The notes below the pieces were generated by a model. It was not told the origin of the DNA. It ran no database searches and saw only the letters and a list, made by a program, of their open reading frames with translations. Positions 49,091 through 58,416 of a DNA stretch of 64,000 bases are shown in pieces. The DNA is taken from positions 26,918 through 90,917 of the forward strand of contig NZ_JAUYOJ010000215.1 in NCBI RefSeq assembly GCF_030697925.1, read 5' to 3'. The position numbers and the translations under genes are program-made. Each line of letters starts with the position of its first letter. The first letter of the stretch is position 1. This DNA comes from Phenylobacterium sp. Its GTDB lineage: Bacteria; Pseudomonadota; Alphaproteobacteria; Caulobacterales; Caulobacteraceae.

Positions 49091-50146
49091 TTAGGCCGCC
49101 TCTTCAAGGCGAGCGTCCAGCTCCCGCACGGAGATACCCAACATCTCAGCCGCGCGACTTTCACCGATGACGTTCTCAGCCAAGGCGCGGAGACACAGGC
49201 GTTCGAAGCGCTTCGGTTCTTCCTCCTCAGCGGCCATACACGCAGGTTCTTCGAAGGGCGGTCGCCGCCAACCCCGCGTCGTGAATTCTCGATAGAGCGC
49301 GGAAAAGGCCTTGGCGTCGATGATGCCAAGATCCCTGCAACGAAACGCAATTGCCTGCACACTCACGCCGAAGCGCTTCTTCAGCGCTACGAGTTCGCCC
49401 AGGCTGATCATCGATCGGTGTGCCCCGACCTCGGCGCGGACAACGTCGGCGGGCATGAGAAAAGCGCCCGCAAAGCGGTGTGCGGCCTTCTCTTCATCCA
49501 CACCCGGCGCCGGCGTCATCACCATGTGGCCCAGCTCGTGAGCGAGCGTGAATCGCTTGCGTTCGGCCCATATATTCCGGCGCACCACCACGACCCGTGC
49601 CGCGTCGCGGCCGTGCCGTCGAACGCGTGCGGCCAAGCCGTCGATGTCCTCCAGATCAAGTGAGAGCACCTTGATGCCGCGCTCTTCCAGGAGCTCGGCG
49701 AGCTTTGGAATGGGGTCGTGGCCCAGCCCCCATTCATCGCGCACCGATCGGGCGGCGTCCTCGGCGTCACGGATGTCGCTCACCGGATAGGGGGCGCTAC
49801 GCGGCTGTTCCCAATCGACGCTCTTCAGCTGCAGCAGGTCCTCGATCGCCAGGTAGCGTTCGAGCATCTGTATGGTCAGCGCTTCGACCGTCGCCTCTTC
49901 CTTCGCCGAGGTCTTTTTCCGGAAGTCGACGCCTTCGAGCACAAGCTCTTCGTCACTCAGCAGATAGCCTTCGCTGACCTGCAGCGCGGATGCCAACGCG
50001 ATCAGCACCCGCGACCCTGGCATGTCCTCGTTGCGCTCGTACTTGCCGATAGCCTGAGCCGTCACCAAGCCGTCCATGCGAGCCGAAAGCTCGCGCAACG
50101 ACAGGCCGGCAGAGGCTCGCGCCACCTTCAATCTCCGTCCGATCAT
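49091..50146 (-). CDS. fused XRE HTH - ImmA/IrrE (M78) metallopeptidase regulator
   Basis: HTH: IGRRLKVARASAGLSLRELSARMDGLVTAQAIGKYERNEDMPGSRVLIALASAL; protease: ERKRFTLAHELGHMVMTP...KAAHRFAGAFLMP. Confidence 0.93.
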   Translation of the reverse strand: MIGRRLKVARASAGLSLRELSARMDGLVTAQAIGKYERNEDMPGSRVLIALASALQVSEGYLLSDEELVLEGVDFRKKTSAKEEATVEALTIQMLERYLAIEDLLQLKSVDWEQPRSAPYPVSDIRDAEDAARSVRDEWGLGHDPIPKLAELLEERGIKVLSLDLEDIDGLAARVRRHGRDAARVVVVRRNIWAERKRFTLAHELGHMVMTPAPGVDEEKAAHRFAGAFLMPADVVRAEVGAHRSMISLGELVALKKRFGVSVQAIAFRCRDLGIIDAKAFSALYREFTTRGWRRPPFEEPACMAAEEEEPKRFERLCLRALAENVIGESRAAEMLGISVRELDARLEEAA

Positions 50147-50158
50147 CGCCTGCTCCTA

Positions 50159-50281
50159 ATCTGTCGGTTTACAGATAACATATCTAGGCGCAATTTTGTA
50201 AACCGATACCCCTTGCGGTCGCCTGAGTTATCCCCATCTGCAGATCGACATAACGCTGTTTCGGCCCATTCTGTAAACCGA
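50159..50281. promoter_or_regulatory. divergent CBASS promoter region with three TGTAAACCGA elements
   Basis: TCGGTTTACA 50164-50173; TGTAAACCGA 50197-50206 and 50272-50281; first lies inside palindrome ATCTGT-CGGTTT-ACAGAT (50159-50176). Confidence 0.7.
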
Positions 50282-50288
50282 GGAGCCT

Positions 50289-51545
50289 ATGGCTTGGACG
50301 AACCCGGGGGGCGTCTCTCGTCCCGACGACCCCTTCGCCGATCCGCTGGATGCGGTCCTGGCGGAGATCGCCATCAACATCCAGCTGCCACCTGGTCTTC
50401 ATGCGAAGGCCGTCGGCCGCTATGAGGCCGTCCGGCGCTACATCGAACGGCCCGGCAGTCCGCTAGAGGGCCGCGTGACCTGCTTCTACCCGCAGGGGTC
50501 TATGCGGATCGACGCGACGACCTCCACCCGCGGGACCGATGACGAATATGATCTCGACATTGTCGCTGAAATCGACGGCCGCGACGATGGTCCCGAGGCT
50601 CTCCTGGATGATCTTGAGGCGGCGCTAGCCGACTACCCGGTTCGCAAGATCGTGCGTCAGACCCGCTGTGTGACTCTCTACTACTCGGATGGGATGCACC
50701 TCGACATCACCCCGGCCCGGCGCACGGCGCCGAAGGAAAAGCAGGGGGTGATCGCCCACGCGAAGAAGGGCGCGCAGAGCGACGAGCCCCGCTATGTAGC
50801 GATGAACGCCTACGCCTTCGGCGAGTGGTACACGGCCAGGACGCCAGTCGAGGAACGCTTCGCCAAGGCCCTGAACCAGCGCCTCTACGAGGAGGCAGGC
50901 CTGGAGTTCGCCGCTGACGCGGATGTCCATGACGTTCCCGATCAGACGCCCTTGATCATCAAGAGCGTCACCACGGTGGCTCTGCAGCTCCTCAAGCGTC
51001 ACCGCAACATCATCTACGCTAACGAGACCGGCCGCCTGCCGCCGTCGGTGCTCCTGTCGTGTCACGCCGGCCATGCAGCCCAGCCGGGCATGGGCCTAGC
51101 GGAGATGGTGATGCGGCAAGCCCGGTGGACGGCGCGGGCCATCGACAATGCGGCACAAGGTGGGCGTTTGCTGTCGGTGCCCAATCCAGAGTACCCGGCG
51201 GAGTACTTCACCGACCGCTGGCCGGAAACCCAGTCGCAACAGGTCACCTATGCCCGTCGGTTGCACGCCCTGGCCAACGGCCTGGAGGCGGCCCGCAAGG
51301 GCAATGTCCAGCTCGAAGACCTACAGATCTGGCTGCGTCTGCAGTTTGGCGAGCGCGTCGTGACCCGGTCGGTGAAAGCCTTCAACGATCGGCTTGGCAG
51401 GCAGGTTAAGGCTGGCCAGCAGGGCTATACGCGCTCGGGTGGGCTGTTCACGCCGGCGGCGCCCGCGATCATCGGTGTCGCCACGGGCCTCGCGCCCGTC
51501 GCCGCTCGTGCCCACACCAACATGGGCGAGCGGCGGTTCCGTTGA
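50289..51545 (+). CDS. CBASS CD-NTase (cGAS/DncV-like nucleotidyltransferase)
   Basis: FYPQGSMRIDATTSTRGTDDEYDLDIVAEID (GS...DxD) and third acidic site MHLDITPAR; upstream of E2-like and HNH-SAVED genes. Confidence 0.92.
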   Translation: MAWTNPGGVSRPDDPFADPLDAVLAEIAINIQLPPGLHAKAVGRYEAVRRYIERPGSPLEGRVTCFYPQGSMRIDATTSTRGTDDEYDLDIVAEIDGRDDGPEALLDDLEAALADYPVRKIVRQTRCVTLYYSDGMHLDITPARRTAPKEKQGVIAHAKKGAQSDEPRYVAMNAYAFGEWYTARTPVEERFAKALNQRLYEEAGLEFAADADVHDVPDQTPLIIKSVTTVALQLLKRHRNIIYANETGRLPPSVLLSCHAGHAAQPGMGLAEMVMRQARWTARAIDNAAQGGRLLSVPNPEYPAEYFTDRWPETQSQQVTYARRLHALANGLEAARKGNVQLEDLQIWLRLQFGERVVTRSVKAFNDRLGRQVKAGQQGYTRSGGLFTPAAPAIIGVATGLAPVAARAHTNMGERRFR

Positions 51546-51985
51546 GCCTCAGCATCGATCGTCAGATTGACGCGATGGCGCAGGTTTGGCCGGCGTTCCA
51601 ATTGGTCGGTCGCGAAGGCGCTGCCGCGGCCTGGCGGGGGCGGCTGCGCCCCCTGCTGCAGACCTATGTTATTGAAATCCACTATCGGGCGCCGCTGGTT
51701 GTCGAGCGCCTCAACGTGAAGATACTCCAGCCGAAGGTCTATGTGCTGTCGCCGGCGCTAAGGTGTCGCCCCGGAGATGCCGAGGGCATGCTGCCGCACG
51801 TCTATTCTGGCCCCGATGGCGATGTGACCCTTTGCATGCTCGATCCTGACGCGGGCGAATGGTCGCCCTACGATCTCCTGGCCGAGACGACGGTGCCGTG
51901 GATTATTGACTGGCTGGCCGCCTACGAAGGATGGCGGGCGACCGGCACCTGGACGGCGAGCGGTCGGCACGTGGAGCCGCACTAA
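51542..51985 (+). CDS. CBASS E2-like (ubiquitin-conjugating-fold) protein, short Cap2
   Basis: [18 protein letters not shown]...[60 protein letters not shown], bacterial E2-like pattern with candidate catalytic Cys; no E1 domain; TTG start overlapping CD-NTase stop. Confidence 0.8.
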   Translation: MSLSIDRQIDAMAQVWPAFQLVGREGAAAAWRGRLRPLLQTYVIEIHYRAPLVVERLNVKILQPKVYVLSPALRCRPGDAEGMLPHVYSGPDGDVTLCMLDPDAGEWSPYDLLAETTVPWIIDWLAAYEGWRATGTWTASGRHVEPH

Positions 51986-53118
51986 TGGCCAAGACCAGCA
52001 TCCCCCAAAAGGTTCAGTCGGCGCTCTGGGCGCGGGCGGGCGGCCGGTGCCAATTCCGCGGCTGCAACGAGGATCTGATCGGCGATCTTGTGGCGGGTCG
52101 CGAGGACGGCACTTTCGGCTTCATCGCTCACATCGTCGCCGACAGCGTACAGGGCCCACGCGGCGATCCGGTTCGCTCTCCCCTCCTGGCGAGGAGCCTC
52201 GAAAATCTGATGTTGATGTGCGCGCGCCACCACAAGCTGATCGATGTGGATGCCCTCGCAGACTACCCTGAGCCGATGCTGATCGGCATGAAGGGCGAAC
52301 ACGAGAGCCGCATTGGCGTGGTGACCGCGATTGACCACGACCGAGCGTCACACGTCATCCGGTTCGGGGCGAACATCGGAGAAAACGAAGCACTCGTCTC
52401 GACCAAGGCGATCTTCATGGCTATGCCGCCCGATCATCATCCGGCGAGTGGCCAAACCATCGACCTTGAGATGACCGGTTGCACATACCGCGATGACGAA
52501 GCGGCTTACTGGATGTTCCAACGGGATAATTTGCGTCGGCAGTTTGAGGCGAAGGTCCGCGGCCGCATCGAGCGGCAGGAAGTGCGGCATCTGAGCGTCT
52601 TCGCTTTGGCGCCTCAGCCGCTGTTGATCGAGCTTGGCAGACTGCTTTGCGATATCGCCCCCGCCGTGGTCCGACAACGCCATCGGGAGCCACCAACATG
52701 GTCTTGGCAGGCGAACCAGCCGCGTATCGACTATCGGGTGTCAGAGCCCACGCCAGAACGGACCGGCCCCATCGCGTTGAAACTGGGCATCAGCGCGACT
52801 TTGACCAATGAGCCGATCACCGAACTGCTCGGTCCTGACGTCGCTATCTGGTCGGTGACGGCCGACAATCCGCACAACGACATCCTGCGCCACCCCGACG
52901 ATCAGGTCGTCTTCCGCCAGACGCTGCGTCGGCTTCTCGATCGCATCAAGACGACCCACGGCGAAGGTCAGTTGATCCACGTCTTTCCGGCGATGCCGGC
53001 GTCCTTGGCAGTTGAACTTGGGCGCATCTGGATGCCGAAGGCGGATTTGGCCATGACGATCTACGACAAGAACCGTACCGCCGGTTTCATGCCCACGATC
53101 ACTTTAGGCCGCGATTGA
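51985..53118 (+). CDS. cap5: CBASS effector HNH-SAVED nuclease (Cap5-like)
   Basis: [13 protein letters not shown]...[49 protein letters not shown]-terminus: [36 protein letters not shown]; start overlaps E2-like stop (TAATG). Confidence 0.92.
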   Translation: MAKTSIPQKVQSALWARAGGRCQFRGCNEDLIGDLVAGREDGTFGFIAHIVADSVQGPRGDPVRSPLLARSLENLMLMCARHHKLIDVDALADYPEPMLIGMKGEHESRIGVVTAIDHDRASHVIRFGANIGENEALVSTKAIFMAMPPDHHPASGQTIDLEMTGCTYRDDEAAYWMFQRDNLRRQFEAKVRGRIERQEVRHLSVFALAPQPLLIELGRLLCDIAPAVVRQRHREPPTWSWQANQPRIDYRVSEPTPERTGPIALKLGISATLTNEPITELLGPDVAIWSVTADNPHNDILRHPDDQVVFRQTLRRLLDRIKTTHGEGQLIHVFPAMPASLAVELGRIWMPKADLAMTIYDKNRTAGFMPTITLGRD

Positions 53119-53245
53119 GTTCGCCAGACCTTTGGCTGCGGCAGAGGCCAGCTATCAGTAAAATCAACGTGGGACATGGCGAACTGATAGACGCGGCGGA
53201 TTCAAAAATCGGCAACGGACGCAGAAGCCCCGCCGTCTGAGGATC

Positions 53246-54445
53246 TCAGAGGGCCAGGCCTCGCAGCGCCGTCATCAGGCAGCCGTACGTGATGCGCTCC
53301 TGCTCCAGGCGGACGTGGTCGCCGTATCGGTTCAGCTTCAAATCCTCGAATAGCCGACGCTCAGCCTCGGACAGTCGCGGCAGTTCGCCGACAAACGGTC
53401 GCTCTTCCCGGACCCAGAGCGACCGGTGGGTGAGGAGCGTTGCTTCGTCCATCAACAGCGACTGCGCCGTCGGGAAATAGGCCCGCAGACGTGCCAACAT
53501 GGCGAAGCCGTGCGTGTCGATGTCGCCCCAATAGACGAGGCAAGACCGCCTGAGCCATTCGGCCTTCGCCAGCAGGTCCAGGCTATAGCCGAGTCCGAAC
53601 AGTACCACCGCCTCATCGACCGGTGGGAAGGCGAGCCCATTCACCTCGTTCTCTGTGATGAAGACGACCCGCGGATTCAGGTCGAGACGTGCGAACTCCT
53701 CCGCCGGCGTGCTGACGTCAGACAGCCCCGCGAACAAGGTTTGCCCGTCGAGAAGCCGGAAACGGACCGTCGCCGGTTTGTTGCGCAAGCCGTAGCGGCC
53801 TTCAAATGTGAAGGCGTTGCCGGGTGCCGTCTCGCTGGAGGGCGGCGACATGACGACATCCAGCAGCTCCGTGAGCAGACCCCGTCGGCCCTCTATGAAC
53901 TTCGTGTCGATTTGCGGGATGTCCACCTGCCGCAGGTACAGTCCGGACCTCGGGTTCTGTCGGAACCAGGCGAGAACCGCGAGGATGCGCGTCCAGTCCG
54001 CGGCGTGCTCCAGCGCCAGCAGGGGTTTCCGCGCGAGCCACGGCAGGAGTTCGGGGAAGGCTGTTGCTGTGGCGCGCGCGAGCGCGTCGAAACGCTTAGC
54101 GTCCGCCTGCTTTCGAATCAGCTGCAGAGCGTCCGCCTCGGTCGGCACCACGATCTCCGAAGGGAGACGATTGCGACCCAGTTGACGGTGTCGTACCTCG
54201 CGCCAGACGAGATCGAAACCGAAGCCGCGCGCGGTTCGGCTGGCCGCCTCCAGAGCGCGGACCCACGTCTGGGCGTCCCCGAAGCGTGCCGCCAGCGCCG
54301 AACTATCGGGGCCCCGCACGTGCATGCGGAGCGGGAAGATCGCCTCGCCAGTCACCTTTGCGGAGAGGATACGCCCCTTGAGCCAGAGCTTGAGGACCGA
54401 GGCCTCGACGTCCTCGGCGCACATCCAAGCATGGTCGATGGTCAT
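53246..54445 (-). CDS. jetD: Wadjet JetD (DUF3322/DUF2220, TOPRIM-like nuclease)
   Basis: RVVFITENEVNGLAFPPVDEAVVLFGLGYSLDLLAKAEWLRRSCLVYWGDIDTHGFAMLARLRAYFPTAQSLLMDEATLLTH. Confidence 0.93.
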   Translation of the reverse strand: MTIDHAWMCAEDVEASVLKLWLKGRILSAKVTGEAIFPLRMHVRGPDSSALAARFGDAQTWVRALEAASRTARGFGFDLVWREVRHRQLGRNRLPSEIVVPTEADALQLIRKQADAKRFDALARATATAFPELLPWLARKPLLALEHAADWTRILAVLAWFRQNPRSGLYLRQVDIPQIDTKFIEGRRGLLTELLDVVMSPPSSETAPGNAFTFEGRYGLRNKPATVRFRLLDGQTLFAGLSDVSTPAEEFARLDLNPRVVFITENEVNGLAFPPVDEAVVLFGLGYSLDLLAKAEWLRRSCLVYWGDIDTHGFAMLARLRAYFPTAQSLLMDEATLLTHRSLWVREERPFVGELPRLSEAERRLFEDLKLNRYGDHVRLEQERITYGCLMTALRGLAL

Positions 54446-57400
54446 GCGGTGCGCAGCAGCCGTTCCTGCCGATATTCCTCGATCGATAGATTCCGCAGCA
54501 TGGAGCGCTTTCCGCCCTCATTGTGGACAAACCCGACGGCCGCGACGAACGGCTCGATGGTATGGATCTTCTGCAGGGGCGTGACGATGAGGAGCTGCAG
54601 GTCCAGCTCGCGGAACAGCTCCAGACCGTAGCGCGTGGATTCGTCGGAGCCGCGACCGAAGGCTTCGTCGATCAAGACAAAGTGGAACGAGCGCGACTGT
54701 GAGGCGCCGACCTCGAGACCGAACTGGTAGGCGAGGCTCGCGGCGAGCACCGTGTACGCCAGTTTCTCCTTCTGCCCTCCCGATTTCCCGCCGGAGTCCG
54801 CATAGTGCTCGAACTCGGTGTCGTCCTCGCGCCAACGCTCAGAGGCCGAGAACACAAACCAACTGCGCACATCGGTGACCTTGCGGCTCCAGCGCTTGTC
54901 GAGTTCCGCCGACCCTTCGCGGCCCCGGAAGCGTTCGATGATCCGCTTCACTTGGAGGAACTTGGCTTCGGAGTAGTCGCCATCATCCGATCCGGTGAGG
55001 GCGCCTTCGGTGCAGGCCCGTAGGTCCTGCTGAAAGTCCCGAATTTCGATGTCGCTGTTGGGCTCGGCTTCGAGGACGATGTAGCGGCCGGGATTGTAGG
55101 CGATGCCGCGCAGGGACTGGTTGATCCGGTCGATGCGCTCGCGGATCGTCTCGCGCTCGCGGGCGAGCTGCGACTGGAAGTTCGCCACTTCGCGGATCGT
55201 GTTCTCGTTCAGCAGGGCCTTGAAGCGCGCTTCGAACCGCGGAAGATCGTCAGTCCTAAGGGCGGCCAGCATGGTTCGATATTCGCCGCTCGCCTCGATC
55301 GCAGCATCCACGTCGCGGGTCTCGAGCGGATAGGTCGCCTTGTAGGCCTGCATGGCGCTAATGATCCGATCGCGCAGGCGCGCGATCCGGCGATCCTCAG
55401 TATCGATGTGAGTCTGCAGCCAGTCGCGAAGCTCGCGCTCGCGGGCGTCGCAGTTCTCGATCGTGAGTTTATGGTCGCCCAGCGCTTCTGTCCGGAGACC
55501 ATCCAGACGTGGGAAGACGACCTCCTGAAGATGTGCCGTGGCGACAGCCGCCTCCTCGCTCACGATCCTAAGCAGCTCGCCGTCCACACGACGACGTTCC
55601 TCGATCCGCGCCTGCTCGGCGATCGCGCCCTGGTGGCGCGTCGTGATCGCCTGGATCTCCTGCTCGATCTCGCTGAGCTTCGCCGTTAGGGTCTTGAGCG
55701 CGTCCGACCCCTCCTGCAGTTGCCGGCGCTCCTGCGCGAGCTTGTCGATGTTGATCGCGATAGGACGCCAGTCCAGCTCGGCGAAATCGTTGAACACCGA
55801 CAACTGGCTCAGGTTGTTGAGCCTGTCGGCCAAAGCACGCCTCTTGGTCGTCAGCTGCGCAATCAGGGCCGCGATGGCGGCGGAGCGCTGTTCGAGATCG
55901 CCGATCTTCTTTGTCAGGGCCGCGATCTTGGCTTGGTTCGACCAGCCGAGGACGTAACGTGTGCGATCGTCCAGACGATGCCGATCGTCCTTCTCGTGAC
56001 GTTCACCGTTGGCCTTCAACTGCCCAGTCCGCGTTAAGGCGCGCTCTTCCCGCCGGAATTGTTCCATCGTCGCGCAACAGGCGTAGTCGAAACGCCGCGA
56101 GAGCTCCGCCTCGAGCCATCCGTAGAATCCGGAGTCCGACTTGAGGGCCAGCTTCCGAACCAGCGAGAATTGATGAAGATGCGTGGTGACCGGACGCCGT
56201 TCCCGTACTCGGAAGTAGACCAGCCTGTCGCCGATATGAGTCTGATCGACCCAGTCCGCTACGTCTGCGTAAGCGTCGTCGGGCACGAGCAGGGACAGCG
56301 CGAAGCCGTGCAACACCCTCTCAGCCGCGCCTTCCCACGCGCGTTCTTCCGGCCGGACCTCGATCAACTCCCCGACGAAGGGAAGGTCAGTCTCGTCCAG
56401 GTCCAGAGCGAGGCAGAGCTCTTCTCGGATCTTCAGGGTTCGGCCCGGAATGTTGGAGCGGCGACGCCGCAGTGACTCCACTTCACCGGATAACTCCTCG
56501 TGCTCCTCCTTGAGCTTTCGGAACTCGATCTGCTTTTCGGTCAAGGCATTCTGGACGTCCGCTTCCTGCTCGTGGATGGCGGTCGTTTCGCTGTCGAGCT
56601 GCCGTCGGTTCGAGATGAAGGCGTCAACATCCTTGGCATCCGGCAGCCCGGCCGCCTTGGCAAGCTCTCCATATCGGTCCGCGCGCTTCGACCGTTCGTC
56701 GCGGGAGCGCGTCTGACGCTCGATCTCCACGCGCAGTGCTTCGATGTGGTCGCCGCCGTTTTCGCCAATGGCGCGCTTGACCTCGTCTCTTTGCGCCTCC
56801 TGATCGTTCAGCCGGGTTACAAGCCCCTGGCCACGGGCGATCGTGCGCTCCAGCTCGGCCTCTAGGTTCTCAAGCCGTGCACGCAACAGCCCGGCCTTGA
56901 GCCCGGAGAAGTACGGTCGCAGAGCGTCACGCGCGTCGCGGCGGATGACGACCTCGGCGGTCAGCTTCTCGAATTGGTCGCAGTCGTCGGCGAGCGGCCC
57001 CAGCTTTTCGATCTGGTCCTTGGCCTTCAAGACGGCTTCGTGCGCTCGGTGCAAATCCTGGAAGTGAGCGATGAGCGCGTCGATCCGGGGTTCGACGTCG
57101 AAAGGCTCAAGCATGTGCTGGCGTACGAAGTCGGTGAGGTTGCCAACGGCCTTCATGGAGACCGTTTGGTGAAAGAGGTCGAGCGCCTGATCGCTCTGAA
57201 TTCCGAACCGGCGCCGAAAGGCTGCGCCATATGGCGGGAAGCTGTCGTGGACTTCCACGGAGGGCATAGACCGCAGCTGCTTCTTCAGGGCAGCGACATC
57301 GCCGCCGAAGTCTTGGAAGTGCTCGGCGATCGAGAGCGGCCGGTCGGCGACGACATAGAAGCGCGATGGCTGTCCGTGGGGTTCTCGAAACCAGAAGACC

Positions 57401-57813
57401 TGCGCCAAGGTGACATCCTGGTCGAACGCCTCGTTGCGGAAGCGTCCGAGGATGACAGCGTAGGTCTTGTGATCGCGAAGCCCCACCGGCTTAGCGGAAT
57501 AGCCCGCGTCGCCGCGCTCGGACTTGAAATGGCCGAGGACATATGACCGGAGATCACGCTCGCGGGCCTCGGCCCCCGCCGCCTTGTTGTAGGCAATCTT
57601 CTGCGCCGGCACGAGCAGCGTCGTGACCGCGTCGACCAGGGTCGACTTGCCCGAGCCGATGTCGCCGGTCAGCAGGGTGTTCTCGCCGTTCACGTCGAGG
57701 CCCCAGACGCTGCCGTGGAACGTCCCCCAGTTCAGGACCTCGCATCTCTGCAGGCGCATGCCCGTGCGGGCGCGTTCGGGGGTAACGACGACGATGGCTG
57801 GAGCCTCGGTCAT
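54442..57813 (-). CDS. jetC: Wadjet JetC (SMC/MukB-like ATPase)
   Basis: LNWGTFHGSVWGLDVNGENTLLTGDIGSGKSTLVDAVTTLLVP (Walker A), coiled coils, SGGQKEKLAYTVLAASLAYQFGLE...FHFVLIDEAFGRGSDESTRYGLELF (signature/Walker B); ATG at 57813. Confidence 0.95.
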   Translation of the reverse strand: MTEAPAIVVVTPERARTGMRLQRCEVLNWGTFHGSVWGLDVNGENTLLTGDIGSGKSTLVDAVTTLLVPAQKIAYNKAAGAEARERDLRSYVLGHFKSERGDAGYSAKPVGLRDHKTYAVILGRFRNEAFDQDVTLAQVFWFREPHGQPSRFYVVADRPLSIAEHFQDFGGDVAALKKQLRSMPSVEVHDSFPPYGAAFRRRFGIQSDQALDLFHQTVSMKAVGNLTDFVRQHMLEPFDVEPRIDALIAHFQDLHRAHEAVLKAKDQIEKLGPLADDCDQFEKLTAEVVIRRDARDALRPYFSGLKAGLLRARLENLEAELERTIARGQGLVTRLNDQEAQRDEVKRAIGENGGDHIEALRVEIERQTRSRDERSKRADRYGELAKAAGLPDAKDVDAFISNRRQLDSETTAIHEQEADVQNALTEKQIEFRKLKEEHEELSGEVESLRRRRSNIPGRTLKIREELCLALDLDETDLPFVGELIEVRPEERAWEGAAERVLHGFALSLLVPDDAYADVADWVDQTHIGDRLVYFRVRERRPVTTHLHQFSLVRKLALKSDSGFYGWLEAELSRRFDYACCATMEQFRREERALTRTGQLKANGERHEKDDRHRLDDRTRYVLGWSNQAKIAALTKKIGDLEQRSAAIAALIAQLTTKRRALADRLNNLSQLSVFNDFAELDWRPIAINIDKLAQERRQLQEGSDALKTLTAKLSEIEQEIQAITTRHQGAIAEQARIEERRRVDGELLRIVSEEAAVATAHLQEVVFPRLDGLRTEALGDHKLTIENCDARERELRDWLQTHIDTEDRRIARLRDRIISAMQAYKATYPLETRDVDAAIEASGEYRTMLAALRTDDLPRFEARFKALLNENTIREVANFQSQLARERETIRERIDRINQSLRGIAYNPGRYIVLEAEPNSDIEIRDFQQDLRACTEGALTGSDDGDYSEAKFLQVKRIIERFRGREGSAELDKRWSRKVTDVRSWFVFSASERWREDDTEFEHYADSGGKSGGQKEKLAYTVLAASLAYQFGLEVGASQSRSFHFVLIDEAFGRGSDESTRYGLELFRELDLQLLIVTPLQKIHTIEPFVAAVGFVHNEGGKRSMLRNLSIEEYRQERLLRTA

Positions 57814-58412
57814 GCCTCTTCCGCCTCTCCGAGGCCTGCTCCATGCCGTCGATAAGCTTCCAGACGCTCGTTGTAATCGCTCAGCCACTGGGCATCCACG
57901 AACGCCTTCAGGATCCGCTGCACCTCATACAGCTCCTCGGTCGCGCGCATGCGGCGGAGGAACCCCATCTCCACGGCGCGGGCGATATGGCCGTCAATCC
58001 GAGTCCGCAGGCGTGCTTCATTGGTCGTGTCGGGCAGAAAGAGCCGCATCATTTCGAGGATGTCTTCCGGCCGGAGAACTAGTCGGGCATCGGCGCTGCT
58101 GGCGTCGAACTCCGCGAGCTTTTTCCGCAGTAGCGCCAATAGCAGGCTAACCCCGAAGCCGAGTTGGCGCCGCGGAACTAAGCGGGGGACGGCTTCGGCT
58201 TCCTCGGCGTCGTCGCGCTGGCGCAGATAGGCGAAGCCTTCCGCTTCATCGAGTACCAACTCCAGCCCGAGGACGCGCACGTACTCGCGGACGCGAGCCT
58301 GCAAACTAAGGACGTGCTGCCAGAGGGCGGGATCATCATCACGGTTCGTGACGCCTTTGAAGAGCGTGACCGTGACTACGGAGAACGGATCGGTGACGAC
58401 CTGACTGTTCAT
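57810..58412 (-). CDS. jetB: Wadjet JetB (DUF4194)
   Basis: Size, position and sequence: VTVTLFKGVTNRDDDPALWQHVLSLQARVREYVRVLGLELVLDEAEGFAYLRQ; 4-bp overlap with jetC. Confidence 0.92.
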   Translation of the reverse strand: MNSQVVTDPFSVVTVTLFKGVTNRDDDPALWQHVLSLQARVREYVRVLGLELVLDEAEGFAYLRQRDDAEEAEAVPRLVPRRQLGFGVSLLLALLRKKLAEFDASSADARLVLRPEDILEMMRLFLPDTTNEARLRTRIDGHIARAVEMGFLRRMRATEELYEVQRILKAFVDAQWLSDYNERLEAYRRHGAGLGEAEEA

Positions 58413-58416
58413 CGCT

